NCBI RefSeq assembly: GCF_001012825.1
Contig: NZ_LCZJ02000014.1
Coordinates: 124,001 to 188,000, forward strand
Source of the DNA: Paenibacillus etheri
GTDB taxonomy: Bacteria; Bacillota; Bacilli; Paenibacillales; Paenibacillaceae
Direction: 5' to 3'
Length of the DNA: 64,000 nt
A program made the position numbers and the translations under genes. The number at the start of each line of letters is the position of its first letter. Position 1 is the stretch's first letter. The notes beneath the pieces were generated by a model, which was not told the origin of the DNA, searched no databases, and saw only the letters and a list, made by a program, of their open reading frames with translations. Positions 9,751 through 18,616 of this stretch are shown here, one piece after another.

Positions 9751-10932
9751 ATGCGGATATTGCATACGGGGGATTGGCACCTTGGCCGTACGCTGGAAGG
9801 AAGAAGCCGGCAGAAGGAGCAAGAGCAGTTCATAGATGAATTGGTGGAGATCGCCGATTTTCATAAAGTGGATTTGATTCTGATGGCGGGAGATGTGTAC
9901 GATTCCGTTAATCCACCAGCGGCTTCAGAACAACTATTCTATGAGGCAGCTGCAAGGCTGACTTCAGGAGGCAGACCACTTGTTGTGATCGCCGGAAATC
10001 ATGACCAACCGGAGCGCGTATCTTCAGTTTCCCCGCTTGTTTTAAGACAGGGGATTACATTGGTTGGACTTCCTACCTCTGAGCCGGTGACTGTTCATGC
10101 TGCGCGCACAGGTGAGATAGCTAAAATAGCAGCCCTTCCCTATCCCTCAGAGGCACGTCTCGGTGAGCTACTTGCAGGGGATAGCGGAGAAGAGGAGCTT
10201 CGACTGGCTTACAGCGCACGGGTAGGCAAGCTCATGCAGCTATTGGGACGGGAATTCACGTCGCAGACCGTAAATTTAGCGATGAGCCATATTTATGTGC
10301 TTGGTGGGGTGGAAAGTGATTCAGAACGTCCGATTCAAGTGGGCGGAGCGTATACCGTTGATCCTTCTGCTTTGGCTTGTGGAGCGCAATATACTGCACT
10401 AGGTCATCTTCATCGCGCTCAGCGTGTCAAAGGGGAAGGAATGATCCGTTACAGCGGGTCCCCGCTGGCATACAGTTTTTCTGAAGCAGGACAAGCCAAG
10501 TCGGTGACGTTGATTGATGTTGCGCCGGGCGGTGAGCCAACCTTCGAAGAAATTTATCTTCGCTGTGGGCGTCCGCTTGTAAGATGGAGCTCCACTGGTG
10601 GATTGCAGGAGGTATATAACTGGCTGGATGAAGGTAGAGATGCTTCTGCTTTTATAGATTTGGAGATTCGGCTTAGTGAAGCCATGTCGATGAATGATAT
10701 ACAGCGCCTGCGCAAGTCACGCGAGGGAATTATTCATATTCGTCCAATTTACCCGCAAATGGAGATGGAGCTCGAACAGACTTCCCGTTCGCGTATGCCG
10801 GTGCAAGAATTGTTCCGTAAATTCTATCAGCGTCAGACAGGTGGAGCGGAACCGGAAGATAGCTTGATAGAGCTGTTCTTACAGCTAACCGAAGAAGAAC
10901 GGCGTCAGCCGGAGGAAGGAGAGGAGAACTAA
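9751..10932 (+). CDS. sbcD: Exonuclease SbcCD, nuclease subunit SbcD
   Basis: 393 aa Mre11-type metallophosphoesterase. The metal-binding signatures are in order: GDWHLGRTL (Asp8, His10), MAGDVYDS, GNHDQPERV, and a later ALGHLHRAQ. Together with SbcC it cleaves hairpins and protein-blocked DNA ends. The ATG at 9751 follows GGGGAAAGAGG. The gene ends one base before the sbcC start. Placement after addBA makes a four-gene DNA-break processing block, as in several Bacillota; whether all four share a transcript cannot be read from sequence, but no terminator lies between addA and sbcD. Confidence 0.95.
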   Translation: MRILHTGDWHLGRTLEGRSRQKEQEQFIDELVEIADFHKVDLILMAGDVYDSVNPPAASEQLFYEAAARLTSGGRPLVVIAGNHDQPERVSSVSPLVLRQGITLVGLPTSEPVTVHAARTGEIAKIAALPYPSEARLGELLAGDSGEEELRLAYSARVGKLMQLLGREFTSQTVNLAMSHIYVLGGVESDSERPIQVGGAYTVDPSALACGAQYTALGHLHRAQRVKGEGMIRYSGSPLAYSFSEAGQAKSVTLIDVAPGGEPTFEEIYLRCGRPLVRWSSTGGLQEVYNWLDEGRDASAFIDLEIRLSEAMSMNDIQRLRKSREGIIHIRPIYPQMEMELEQTSRSRMPVQELFRKFYQRQTGGAEPEDSLIELFLQLTEEERRQPEEGEEN

Positions 10933-10933
10933 G

Positions 10934-13900
10934 GTGAAGCCTATTCTATTAAAAGTAGCAGGATTACAGAGTTATAGAGAAATGCAAGAAATAGATTTTG
11001 AAAGTCTGTGTGAGACGGGTCTGTTTGGGATTTTTGGACCTACGGGCAGCGGCAAGTCTAGCTTGCTGGATGCTATTACTTTGGCGATGTATGGGAAAGT
11101 GGAACGCGCCGTTAATGGAACACAGGGGATTATGAACCACTCTGAAGATTCACTCAGCGTAGCGTTTACCTTTGAGCTCACTTCTTCCGCGGGGGCACAT
11201 CGTTACCGGGTTGAACGTAAATTCAAACGTACAGGAGAGCAAACCGTCAGCAACACGATTAGCCGTTTCATCGAAATCACACCTGATGGAGATAACGTTA
11301 TGGCGGATAAGCTCGCAGATGTTACGCGCTGTGTGGAGGAGCATATCGGTCTGAAAATGGATGACTTCACGCGAGCGGTTGTATTGCCGCAGGGAAAATT
11401 TGCCGAATTCTTATCACTTCGTGGCGTAGACCGCCGGCAAATGCTGCAGCGGCTGTTCCATCTGGAACAGTATGGCGATCAGCTGGCAATCAAGCTTAGC
11501 CGCCGGGTGAAGGAGAATGAGGCTGCGCTCCGCGCGCTGGAGGCGGAGCAGCAGGGTCTTGGCAGCGCAGGTAAAGGGGATGTAGAGGCAGCGGCAGAGC
11601 GCCTCGAGCAGGCCACCCTTTATGCTGCGGAATGCCGCCGCAAGCTGGAGTCGGCGCTGCAGGTCTCGGAGCGTTTCGCGCGTATTCGCGAGCTCCAAGA
11701 GGAACGGACCCGCCGCGAGTTGCAGCGGCAGGGTCTGCTCGCCAAGGAGGAGGAGATTCTCCTCCTTGAACAGAAGCTCGGCCAAGCTGACGAGGCCGAG
11801 GCAAGGCTTCCCGCGCTGAAAGCATGGCGCAGCGCGGAAGAAGCCTTTAAGAGCCGATTGGCCCGCGCAGAGGGCCAAGAGGTGCTGGCCGCCGCCGCCG
11901 AGCAGGAGGCAGCGCTTGCCGCAGCCGCTGCGGCTGCTGCGCAGGCCGCGCTTGCGGCGGAAGAGCCGGCCCTCCGGGAGGGGGCCGGCACCTACCGCCG
12001 CGCGCTCGAGCTCGAGTCCGAGCTCGGGGCGCTGCGGCGCGAACTCGCGGCTCTGCGCGAGCGCCGCGAAGAGGCCTCCCGCAAGCTGGCGGAGCTGCGG
12101 GAGGGCATGGCCCGGGAGCGTGAGCTTTTGGCCAAGGGCCAAAAGCGCCAGCAAGAGCTGCAGCAGAGCTTGCAGCCGCTCGGTGTCCGCTCCCAGGAGC
12201 GGCAGTCTCTGCAAGAAGCGATGCAGAGACTGCAAGGGCTGCACTCCGCCGAATCCCAGTGGGATAAGGCGGAGAAGGAGCGCCGCGAGCGTGCCGCTGC
12301 ACTTGCGGCTGCCCAGGCGCGACTCGCGGAGGCCGAGGGCCGTCGCGAGCTGCAGGAAGCTGCTCGCGGGCAACTGATCCGCGAGGCGGCGCTACATCAA
12401 GAGAAGCTGCTGGCAACAGAAGAAGCAGCGCGTGCCGCAGCGGAGAATCTGGAGCAACAAGTCATTGCTTGGGAAGCAGCTATGAAGGATCAAGAGCTTC
12501 ACAGACTGTCGCTTGCGCTCGCTAAGGAGCTGGAAGAAGGGCAGCCTTGCCCTGTATGTGGCAGCGAGCATCATCCTGCACCTGCATTATTGCAGGATAG
12601 CTTAGAGCAACAAGAACTGGAAATGAAGCTTCAACAAGTCCGGGCATTGTCCAGACGGGCGTTGGAGGCTCGTCATCTCTTCCGTAGTCTTCGAGAACAG
12701 GATCAAGTATGGCTGGAGCAGGTATTTGGAAATGAAGCTATCGAAGCGGCAAATCACCCTGCAGCTGCAGGTTCAGAAGTAAGTAGTGCAGTTGCTTCTT
12801 CTACCGATTTAATCATTCCAGATGAAAAAGCCTTGGCAGAACTTGAAGCTGCACATTTGGCATTAAAAGGACAGTCAGGTGAACTACGCCGAACTGCGGT
12901 ACAGTGGCAGCAATCGATGCAGGAGGTCCAGCAGCTGTGCCTCAAAGAAGCGGCAGGTGTTGCAGGTGAGCGGAGCTGGGTAGAAGGAATTACTACCAGA
13001 GCTGAGGAACTCAGCGCCCATCTAACGGCTCTACGGCAGAACTGGGCACAGCAGTTCCCGGAACTGGCACCAGGAGAAGTGGAACAAGCTTACCGTGAAC
13101 TGGTAGCTAAGGATGCACAAGCTGAAGAAATTAGATCCCGCCTTGATATCAGTGTCAAGTTTCTGGAAGAGAAAAGCGCTTCAGTGCAGAATCTTCAGGA
13201 GACCATAACGGGGCTGGATAAAGAGTTGGCCCAGTGGATCACACAGATCGAAGGCAAGGAAGAATTGCAGCTTGAAAAAGATCAGCGTCTACTGGAGTGG
13301 ACGAATGGCCGTGCTGCTGCTTCTCTTCTAGCAGAGTGTGAAGGACGTTTGCAAGAATTGTTAACTGCTCTGGAGACAAGCAAGCAATCACATCTCGCAG
13401 CGGCGGAGAAGGCTCAGCATGAGATTAAGGAAGCCGCGATTACTCGTCAGGCTGCGGAATCTGCGCGTGAACATTACGTAGCAGCTACCAGTCATTGGGA
13501 ACAAAGCTTGGCTTCTTCACCTTTTAGTTCATCCGCTGAGGTTGAAGGAGCAGCGCTCACACCTGAAGAACGGGAAATGGCTTCTTCCAGGGTACGTGCT
13601 CATCGTGCCGAAGAAGCTGAGGTCTCCTTGCAGCTGCGTAACATTGAAGAGAAGCTTGACGGGGCCAGCTTAAGTGAAGAGGAATGGCAAGTAAGCCAGG
13701 GGACCTTAAGAGAAAGTAAGGCTGAGGATGAAGGATCACTTCAGGCAAGAGCACGTGCAGAACGTGATCTGGAGGATCTGCGGCATCGACATATTCGCTG
13801 GATGGAGCTTGAAGCTCAGCGGATTGAGCACGCTTCTTTGCAAGATCAACTATCCAAACTGCAGACGGTTTTACGTGGGAATGCCTTTGTTGAGTACATT

Positions 13901-14350
13901 GCTGAGGAACAATTGATGCAGGTGTGCCAGTCCGCTTCTCAGCGGCTTCGTTTCCTGAGCAAGCAGCGCTACGCGCTGGAGGTTGATTCGGGTGGCGGCT
14001 TTGTCATCCGAGATGATGGGAACGGTGGTGTGAGAAGACCCGTCTCAACGCTGTCTGGTGGGGAGACCTTCCTTACATCCCTTTCACTGGCGCTTGCTCT
14101 TTCAGCTCAGATCCAACTCCGGGGACAATATCCGTTGCAATTTTTCTTCCTAGATGAAGGGTTTGGAACGCTTGACCCAGAGCTACTGGATACAGTGATT
14201 ACTTCACTTGAAAGGTTGCACAACGATCAGTTGTCAGTCGGCATTATTAGCCACGTTCCAGAGCTTCGAGCAAGGTTGCCGCGCAAGCTGGTAGTAGTTC
14301 CTGCTGAACAGGGTGGAGGGGGATCACGTATCCTTTTGGAAAAAATGTGA
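10934..14350 (+). CDS. sbcC: Exonuclease SbcCD, ATPase subunit SbcC
   Basis: 1138 aa SMC/Rad50-like ATPase. Walker A GPTGSGKSS (Lys41) is N-terminal, long coiled coils follow, a zinc hook CPVCGSEHH lies at residues 539-547, and the C-terminal half-domain has STLSGGETFLTSLSLALALS (signature) and FFLDEGFGTLD (Walker B). It powers SbcD. The GTG start is supported by GGAGGAAGGAGAGGAG just upstream. Bases about 11520-12400, coding the first coiled-coil arm, are far richer in GC than the rest of the gene and use mainly GCG, CGC, CTG and GAG codons. Long open frames on the other strand here are by-products of that composition. Confidence 0.95.
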   Translation: MKPILLKVAGLQSYREMQEIDFESLCETGLFGIFGPTGSGKSSLLDAITLAMYGKVERAVNGTQGIMNHSEDSLSVAFTFELTSSAGAHRYRVERKFKRTGEQTVSNTISRFIEITPDGDNVMADKLADVTRCVEEHIGLKMDDFTRAVVLPQGKFAEFLSLRGVDRRQMLQRLFHLEQYGDQLAIKLSRRVKENEAALRALEAEQQGLGSAGKGDVEAAAERLEQATLYAAECRRKLESALQVSERFARIRELQEERTRRELQRQGLLAKEEEILLLEQKLGQADEAEARLPALKAWRSAEEAFKSRLARAEGQEVLAAAAEQEAALAAAAAAAAQAALAAEEPALREGAGTYRRALELESELGALRRELAALRERREEASRKLAELREGMARERELLAKGQKRQQELQQSLQPLGVRSQERQSLQEAMQRLQGLHSAESQWDKAEKERRERAAALAAAQARLAEAEGRRELQEAARGQLIREAALHQEKLLATEEAARAAAENLEQQVIAWEAAMKDQELHRLSLALAKELEEGQPCPVCGSEHHPAPALLQDSLEQQELEMKLQQVRALSRRALEARHLFRSLREQDQVWLEQVFGNEAIEAANHPAAAGSEVSSAVASSTDLIIPDEKALAELEAAHLALKGQSGELRRTAVQWQQSMQEVQQLCLKEAAGVAGERSWVEGITTRAEELSAHLTALRQNWAQQFPELAPGEVEQAYRELVAKDAQAEEIRSRLDISVKFLEEKSASVQNLQETITGLDKELAQWITQIEGKEELQLEKDQRLLEWTNGRAAASLLAECEGRLQELLTALETSKQSHLAAAEKAQHEIKEAAITRQAAESAREHYVAATSHWEQSLASSPFSSSAEVEGAALTPEEREMASSRVRAHRAEEAEVSLQLRNIEEKLDGASLSEEEWQVSQGTLRESKAEDEGSLQARARAERDLEDLRHRHIRWMELEAQRIEHASLQDQLSKLQTVLRGNAFVEYIAEEQLMQVCQSASQRLRFLSKQRYALEVDSGGGFVIRDDGNGGVRRPVSTLSGGETFLTSLSLALALSAQIQLRGQYPLQFFFLDEGFGTLDPELLDTVITSLERLHNDQLSVGIISHVPELRARLPRKLVVVPAEQGGGGSRILLEKM

Positions 14351-14398
14351 AGAAGTTTTATGTGTGTGATTGATATCACAGATACAGTATCATCGCGC

Positions 14399-14530
14399 TG
14401 TTATAATACAGCTAAGCCGACATTACTTTAGAAACACCTCGGCGGACGTATGACCGGGAATGTAGTCCTTTTCATACGTCCGCCGCCGAATCAGCTTTAT
14501 AAGCTGTGAAGGGTGTTTCTCTTTTTTTTT
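14399..14530 (+). ncRNA. Candidate small RNA with own promoter and terminator
   Basis: An extended -10 box (TG-T-TATAAT, 14399-14407) starts a possible transcript near 14414. It would contain an outer stem 14431-14438/14512-14519, a 15-bp inner stem 14439-14453/14472-14489 with a 3-base bulge, and a third hairpin 14492-14497/14501-14506, a three-way junction. A run of nine T at 14522-14530 follows. The structure could simply be an elaborate sbcC terminator; the strong promoter-like box upstream and the size of the stem argue for a discrete RNA of about 115 nt. The gap 14351-14718 holds no protein gene. Confidence 0.45.
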
Positions 14531-14718
14531 GCCTTTTTTAGACCCGACGGGTGTATATATAGCTCTGTTCCATTTGTTAACGGATTTCTTTCTGTAATAG
14601 ATACAGTTTAAGGATGTAGATTTTGAATCTTCTAGCGTCTTTCGTAATTGGTGATTATCCTGTATGATTATCTTATGATGAAGCGAAATTTCACCAATTT
14701 TTAGGAGGCAAGCACTCT

Positions 14719-15078
14719 ATGGAGACCGTGTTTAGCAAAATTATTGAGGGTACTATTCCTTCCAAAAAAGTATTTGAGAACGAACGTATTCTTGCATTCT
14801 ACGACATCGAGCCGGCTGCACCGGTACATGTGTTGATCATTCCAAAGAAGTTCATTGCTTCCATGAATGATGTCACACCTGAGGATCTTCCGCTGATTGC
14901 AGAAATTCACAGTGTAGCGCAACAGATCGCTATCGACCTTGGGATTGCCGAGTCTGGTTATCGTTTGATCAATAATTGTGGTCCGGATAGTGGACAAGCT
15001 GTGCCTCATCTTCATTATCATTTGCTTGGTGGGGCCAAGCTGGGAGCCCTCACAGGAAACTCAGCTTCTCACGCATAG
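14719..15078 (+). CDS. HIT family nucleotide-binding protein
   Basis: 119 aa, the size of the histidine-triad Hint branch. The N-terminus METVFSKIIEGTIPSKKVFENERILAFYDIEPAAPVHVLIIPKK is typical of the family, and the catalytic triad motif HLHYHLLGG lies at about residues 96-104. Hint proteins hydrolyse nucleoside phosphoramidates such as aminoacyl-AMP adducts. TTAGGAGG lies 11 bases before the ATG. It is upstream of rpsU but rpsU has its own promoter, so it is probably transcribed alone. Confidence 0.93.
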   Translation: METVFSKIIEGTIPSKKVFENERILAFYDIEPAAPVHVLIIPKKFIASMNDVTPEDLPLIAEIHSVAQQIAIDLGIAESGYRLINNCGPDSGQAVPHLHYHLLGGAKLGALTGNSASHA

Positions 15079-15130
15079 TACAATCATTAAATGTTGAAGA
15101 ACTTGCCAGAAAAAAAGAATAACACGAAGG

Positions 15131-15160
15131 TTGACACCCTATTTCCGTTTGACCTATAAT
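15131..15160 (+). promoter_or_regulatory. Sigma-A promoter of rpsU-yqeY
   Basis: Consensus TTGACA (15131-15136) and TATAAT (15155-15160) are separated by 18 bases. Initiation near 15167 would give a leader of about 50 bases before rpsU. Confidence 0.85.
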
Positions 15161-15217
15161 GGAATTTGATAAACCGTGTTATGCTCTTGGACGGTATGGT
15201 CGGAGGGAGGGGAAACT

Positions 15218-15391
15218 GTGTCTGAAACGAAAGTTCGCAAAAACGAGACAATTGATGCTGCACTTCGTCGCTTTAAACGTTCCATCGCAAAAGATGGTGT
15301 CTTGGCTGAGGTGAAGAAACGCAAACATTACGAAAAGCCAAGCGTTAAGAAAAAGCTGAAGTCTGAGGCTGCTCGTAAGAGAAAGTTTTAG
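15218..15391 (+). CDS. rpsU: 30S ribosomal protein S21
   Basis: 57 aa beginning [20 protein letters not shown] and ending in the basic tail SEAARKRKF, the full S21 length. It is part of the small ribosomal subunit near the 3' end of 16S rRNA and helps initiation. The frame is open further upstream, but the GTG at 15218 gives the standard N-terminus and has GGAGGGAGGGG just before it. It is followed after 15 bases by yqeY, as in B. subtilis. Confidence 0.96.
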   Translation: MSETKVRKNETIDAALRRFKRSIAKDGVLAEVKKRKHYEKPSVKKKLKSEAARKRKF

Positions 15392-15406
15392 GAGGATTAC
15401 CCACGC

Positions 15407-15850
15407 ATGAATCTTAGCGAGAGATTGAACGAAGATATGAAGCAAGCGATGAAGAGTAAGGACAAGTTCACGCTCTCCACGATTCGAATGGTTCGTTCTA
15501 CAATAAAGTATCTTGAAATAGATTTGAAGAGAACATTGGACGACAACGAAGTGCTTGATATCCTTAGTCGTGAAATCAAACAGCGCAAAGATGCCCTCCA
15601 AGAATTTGAATCAGCGGGTCGCGAAGAGCTTGCCGCGAGTACGAAGGCAGAAATCGGGATTATTATTAAGTATCTTCCCGAGCAACTTTCCGAAGAAGAA
15701 ATTAAAGCAATTGTACAGCAGACCATCCAGGAAACCGGTGCTTCTTCGAAAAGTGAAATGGGTAAGGTCATGAGCGCACTGATGCCTAAGGTCAAAGGTC
15801 GCGCCGATGGTAAACTCGTGAACCAAGCGGTTCAGCAATTTCTGCAATAA
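15407..15850 (+). CDS. yqeY: GatB/YqeY domain-containing protein
   Basis: 147 aa, full length for YqeY. It starts MNLSERLNEDMKQAMKSKDK and shares the tail domain of the amidotransferase subunit GatB (IIIKYLPEQLSEEEI and GKVMSALMPKVKGRADGKLVN). The molecular function of stand-alone YqeY is not established; a tRNA-binding role is assumed from the GatB relation. TAGGAGG lies before the ATG. It forms a two-gene unit with rpsU ended by the terminator just downstream. In B. subtilis the next gene is yqeZ (nfeD); here that neighbour is about 12.5 kb away. Confidence 0.93.
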   Translation: MNLSERLNEDMKQAMKSKDKFTLSTIRMVRSTIKYLEIDLKRTLDDNEVLDILSREIKQRKDALQEFESAGREELAASTKAEIGIIIKYLPEQLSEEEIKAIVQQTIQETGASSKSEMGKVMSALMPKVKGRADGKLVNQAVQQFLQ

Positions 15851-15857
15851 ATTAGTG

Positions 15858-15893
15858 AAAGCCCTCCTTGTGTTAAAGGGGGGCTTTTTCTTT
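15858..15893 (+). terminator. Terminator after yqeY; left border of the accessory island
   Basis: AAAGCCCTCC (15858-15867) pairs with GGGGGGCTTT (15878-15887) and is followed by a T-rich tail. DNA beyond this point turns AT-rich. Confidence 0.85.
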
Positions 15894-16457
15894 TAAGTTT
15901 TATAATAGCATATTCTAAGTAGTTTAGATTAACTCGAAAATCGAATTAACATATTGCAACGAATGGTGGAGGATATCGAATAAAAAAGGCTTGAACTAGC
16001 GCACTAGAACGAAAGGAAGCACCAAACTTTTATATTCTATCTTTTTCATTCTTCTCTTGATTGCAAGAAAAAATAGCATAGCTACTGTGTTACAGATACA
16101 AAAAGATTGCTAAACATCTAAGAGCGGGATTACTTATAAGTACTGATATACGAATCAAATTTGGTGGAGTGACTTAGTGCAGTATCCGACTCCAGCATTA
16201 AAAATTAGATTATGAAGATAAGATGTTTGTAATCACTTTGAAAGTGTTCTTTAATTTGCACAAGGTCCTTCAACTGTTTTTCTATGATATGGAACAGATA
16301 CCATAGAAAATTTTCATGAGATTTATTGTTTAATATCTATTTTAAAAAGTAAGATTTATCAGTGATAATACCGATTTTTCTAAATGTAAAAAAAATTCAC
16401 TTTCAGAGTATGAAAAAATAAAAAAAATGGTGTGCTATAACAAAAAATGTAGAAATA

Positions 16458-16483
16458 TGTGATTTCTTGAGTTAAATGTAATG
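16458..16483 (+). promoter_or_regulatory. Bipartite motif, copy 1: putative ECF sigma promoter
   Basis: TGTGATTTC (16458-16466), ten bases, then TGTAATG (16477-16483), followed by an AT run ending in AGG. The same two blocks with the same ten-base gap occur at 24271-24296. No classical sigma-A boxes are clear here. It lies 267 bases before the secreted-protein gene, leaving a long leader. Apart from this motif, the AT-rich stretch 15894-16749 shows no gene. Confidence 0.6.
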
Positions 16484-16749
16484 ATATATATAAGGGTGCT
16501 TTTAATGATATTTCTTTGAATAAATTCAGAGACTGTGAGGGCGTAGATTCTAAATAATAGGATTATTCTAACACCAGCTTTTCATAGCATCCCGTGACGG
16601 TAAGGAGTTGGTTTATAAGGAATAGATAAAAAGACGAAATTTTTGATGATGTTAAATATTAATAAATCAGAGCAAACCAGAAGCCCCTTAAGAGATTGGT
16701 TCTTACAACAGAACTTTTCTCGTCTTATAAAATTAGAGGAGGAGTTAAC

Positions 16750-17154
16750 ATGAAATTCAACAAAAAAATGATTGCTGGAATTACTGCTACTATTGCTTGT
16801 TTGTCCTTGGCATCAGTACCTGTGTTTGCAAATACGGACACCACTAGTACACAAGGTTATGGGACGTTGAAAGGAAACTTATCGGCTGAGAGTTACGGTG
16901 CTTATTTTCATACGATGGTAGATCAAAATAATGACAACGCTTACTTGACGATAAAAGGAACAGTGCAAAATCAGAATGGTAGTACAATCGCTACGAAACA
17001 GCAAGTTAACAGTGCTAGGGGGCAGACCTTTTTCTCAGATAATTTGTCACCGTTGCCAGCGAATAGTTACGCTGTTTATGGGACGCATGGTGTACAAGGT
17101 GGAAACACGTATGGAGCTGCTGCTGTATACACTTACACAAATATAGGCGGTTAA
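16750..17154 (+). CDS. Small secreted protein of unknown family
   Basis: 134 aa. The ATG at 16750 has AGAGGAGG 8 bases before it and starts a clear signal peptide (MKFNKKMIAGITATIACLSL, cleavage expected after VFA, residue 27). The mature part, about 107 aa, has no cysteine and is rich in Gly, Asn, Thr, Ser and Tyr, with alternating polar/hydrophobic runs (AYLTIKGTVQ, AAAVYTYTNIGG) that suggest beta strands. I do not recognise the family. Context: the upstream motif is shared with the lactococcin-972-like gene at 24405, and a lipoprotein and ABC genes follow. It could be a bacteriocin-like or other exported effector. A strong terminator follows, as expected for a gene expressed above its neighbours. 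The open frame extends upstream to 16696 but without a good ribosome binding site. Confidence 0.75.
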   Translation: MKFNKKMIAGITATIACLSLASVPVFANTDTTSTQGYGTLKGNLSAESYGAYFHTMVDQNNDNAYLTIKGTVQNQNGSTIATKQQVNSARGQTFFSDNLSPLPANSYAVYGTHGVQGGNTYGAAAVYTYTNIGG

Positions 17155-17174
17155 TTATAAAAATTTTCTGAAGT

Positions 17175-17236
17175 ATGTTTATGTCATGCAAATAGAGTGA
17201 AACATTCTCTTTTTGCATGTACATAAACATTTTTCT
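17175..17236 (+). terminator. Strong terminator after the first secreted-protein gene
   Basis: A long hairpin pairs ATGTTTATGT and ATGCAAA (17175-17192) with TTTGCAT and ACATAAACAT (to 17230), followed by a T run. A weaker hairpin (AAAGTG with CACTTT, 17255-17277) follows. The rest of 17237-17527 shows nothing beyond the ribosome binding site of the next gene. Confidence 0.85.
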
Positions 17237-17527
17237 CTATTTGAATTGAATTTTAAAGTGCAAAAAAACTCCACTTTTTTGCTTTCCTTAGCATAAAAAC
17301 TATATTGAAGGTGAATTCAGCCAAATCGAAAACTAAATCTTAATTAAGTCTGGTATTTGTGGAACTTTCAGGATATTTGAAATCTAAATCAAATTCATAT
17401 CATCAGTTAGCTCAATCTCTAAACAACGAAGCCTTGTTTAGGTTGCATAACTCTAAAGTCGTAAAAATAACACTTTATAAGGGAATATAGTACCCTTTGA
17501 CAAGAGAATAAGAAAGGAGATCGGATT

Positions 17528-18616
17528 ATGAAGAAATTCTTGGGTTATAAACTAGCAATATTACTAACATGCATTTTTATTCTAACGACAGCTTGTTCCT
17601 CTGGAAACCTTAAGGCTGTCAATTCTAGTACTACTAATGAGGTTGAGTCTGGTACCCAGGGAGTCCACTCACAGAATCCGTTTGAGGCGAACGAACACAA
17701 TGTAGTCGTCTTAGGTAGTATAAGCCATCGTGCATCAAATTTGAGGATTGATGAAACGGGAGGGATACAACCCTTCCAATATGATGGTAGTGAACTGAAA
17801 ATCGATTATCAGGTGTCCGCATCGGGAAAAGCCAAAAATGTGGGGTTCCTTCTCTTTATTAACGGTCAGCCACAGCCTTATAAATTTAATTCAGCCGAAG
17901 TTCCTTATGAGTATATGCATATTTTCGATCTAAAAGAGGATAATCAGGATACCACATTTACTTTTGTATTCACTCCAGTTACTGGGAAGAAAGGGCAAAC
18001 CTTGCCTATAAGATTCGTCAGCATATACAATCCAGCCTTTTCTCCAGATATGAAAGGTACCTCTTCTTATGGTGGTTATCAGACAACATTGGAGGCAGAG
18101 GGCAAGATATTCTTTAATAAAGATGTAGTTGCGCTGGATGTCTCTTCAAATTTGCAGCAGAAGGAGCTAAGGAATGTCTGGCAATCAACAGAATTGGTAA
18201 CAGAAGAACTGCTGGAAAGGTACAGTGGGATTGATAAGGTAGGTATGGATATGTTGGACCAAAAGGTGTATAGCGAACTGTACGTAAACGGTGCTATGCA
18301 ACAAGATTATTTGCAGGTCAATGATAGCGGCACACTTCATGTGACCTTCAAATTGTTCGGCCATCCAGGGGTGCATTACAGAAATACTTTTTATCTCAAC
18401 CATGAAGCTTTAACCAGTCTGGAAGGTACCTCCTTTGAAACAATACTGACTAAGGGAAATGTTGAGATGCTCGGTGCCGAAATTAGTCTGGAGAAATTGG
18501 ACGATTTTAGCACTTTTTATGTTGTTTCTGTTCCGGTAAATGCAGAGGATTTTCCTAATGATGTGATCATTTTGGAAAAGTCACCGTCCTTGTTACTTTA
18601 CAAGGGAAAGGAATGA
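17528..18616 (+). CDS. Lipoprotein of unknown function
   Basis: 362 aa. The N-terminus MKKFLGYKLAILLTCIFILT plus TACSS is a lipoprotein signal with Cys23 as the lipidated residue, so the protein should be anchored outside the membrane. After a Ser/Thr-rich linker the sequence is beta-rich (KIDYQVSASGKAKNVGFLLFINGQP, FTFVFTPVTGKKGQTLPIRFV) with no motif I recognise. AAAGGAG lies before the ATG. Its stop overlaps, in an ATGA arrangement, the start of a decayed reading frame, and an ABC exporter follows. A role as immunity or accessory protein of that transporter is possible but not shown. Confidence 0.75.
   Translation: MKKFLGYKLAILLTCIFILTTACSSGNLKAVNSSTTNEVESGTQGVHSQNPFEANEHNVVVLGSISHRASNLRIDETGGIQPFQYDGSELKIDYQVSASGKAKNVGFLLFINGQPQPYKFNSAEVPYEYMHIFDLKEDNQDTTFTFVFTPVTGKKGQTLPIRFVSIYNPAFSPDMKGTSSYGGYQTTLEAEGKIFFNKDVVALDVSSNLQQKELRNVWQSTELVTEELLERYSGIDKVGMDMLDQKVYSELYVNGAMQQDYLQVNDSGTLHVTFKLFGHPGVHYRNTFYLNHEALTSLEGTSFETILTKGNVEMLGAEISLEKLDDFSTFYVVSVPVNAEDFPNDVIILEKSPSLLLYKGKE

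Noticed and set aside
11414-12373. Long open frames antisense to sbcC (319, 189 and 153 codons in other frames)
   Set aside because: They lie exactly in the GC-rich block, where stop codons are rare by composition; no ribosome binding sites or recognisable products, and sbcC motifs on the plus strand are unmistakable.
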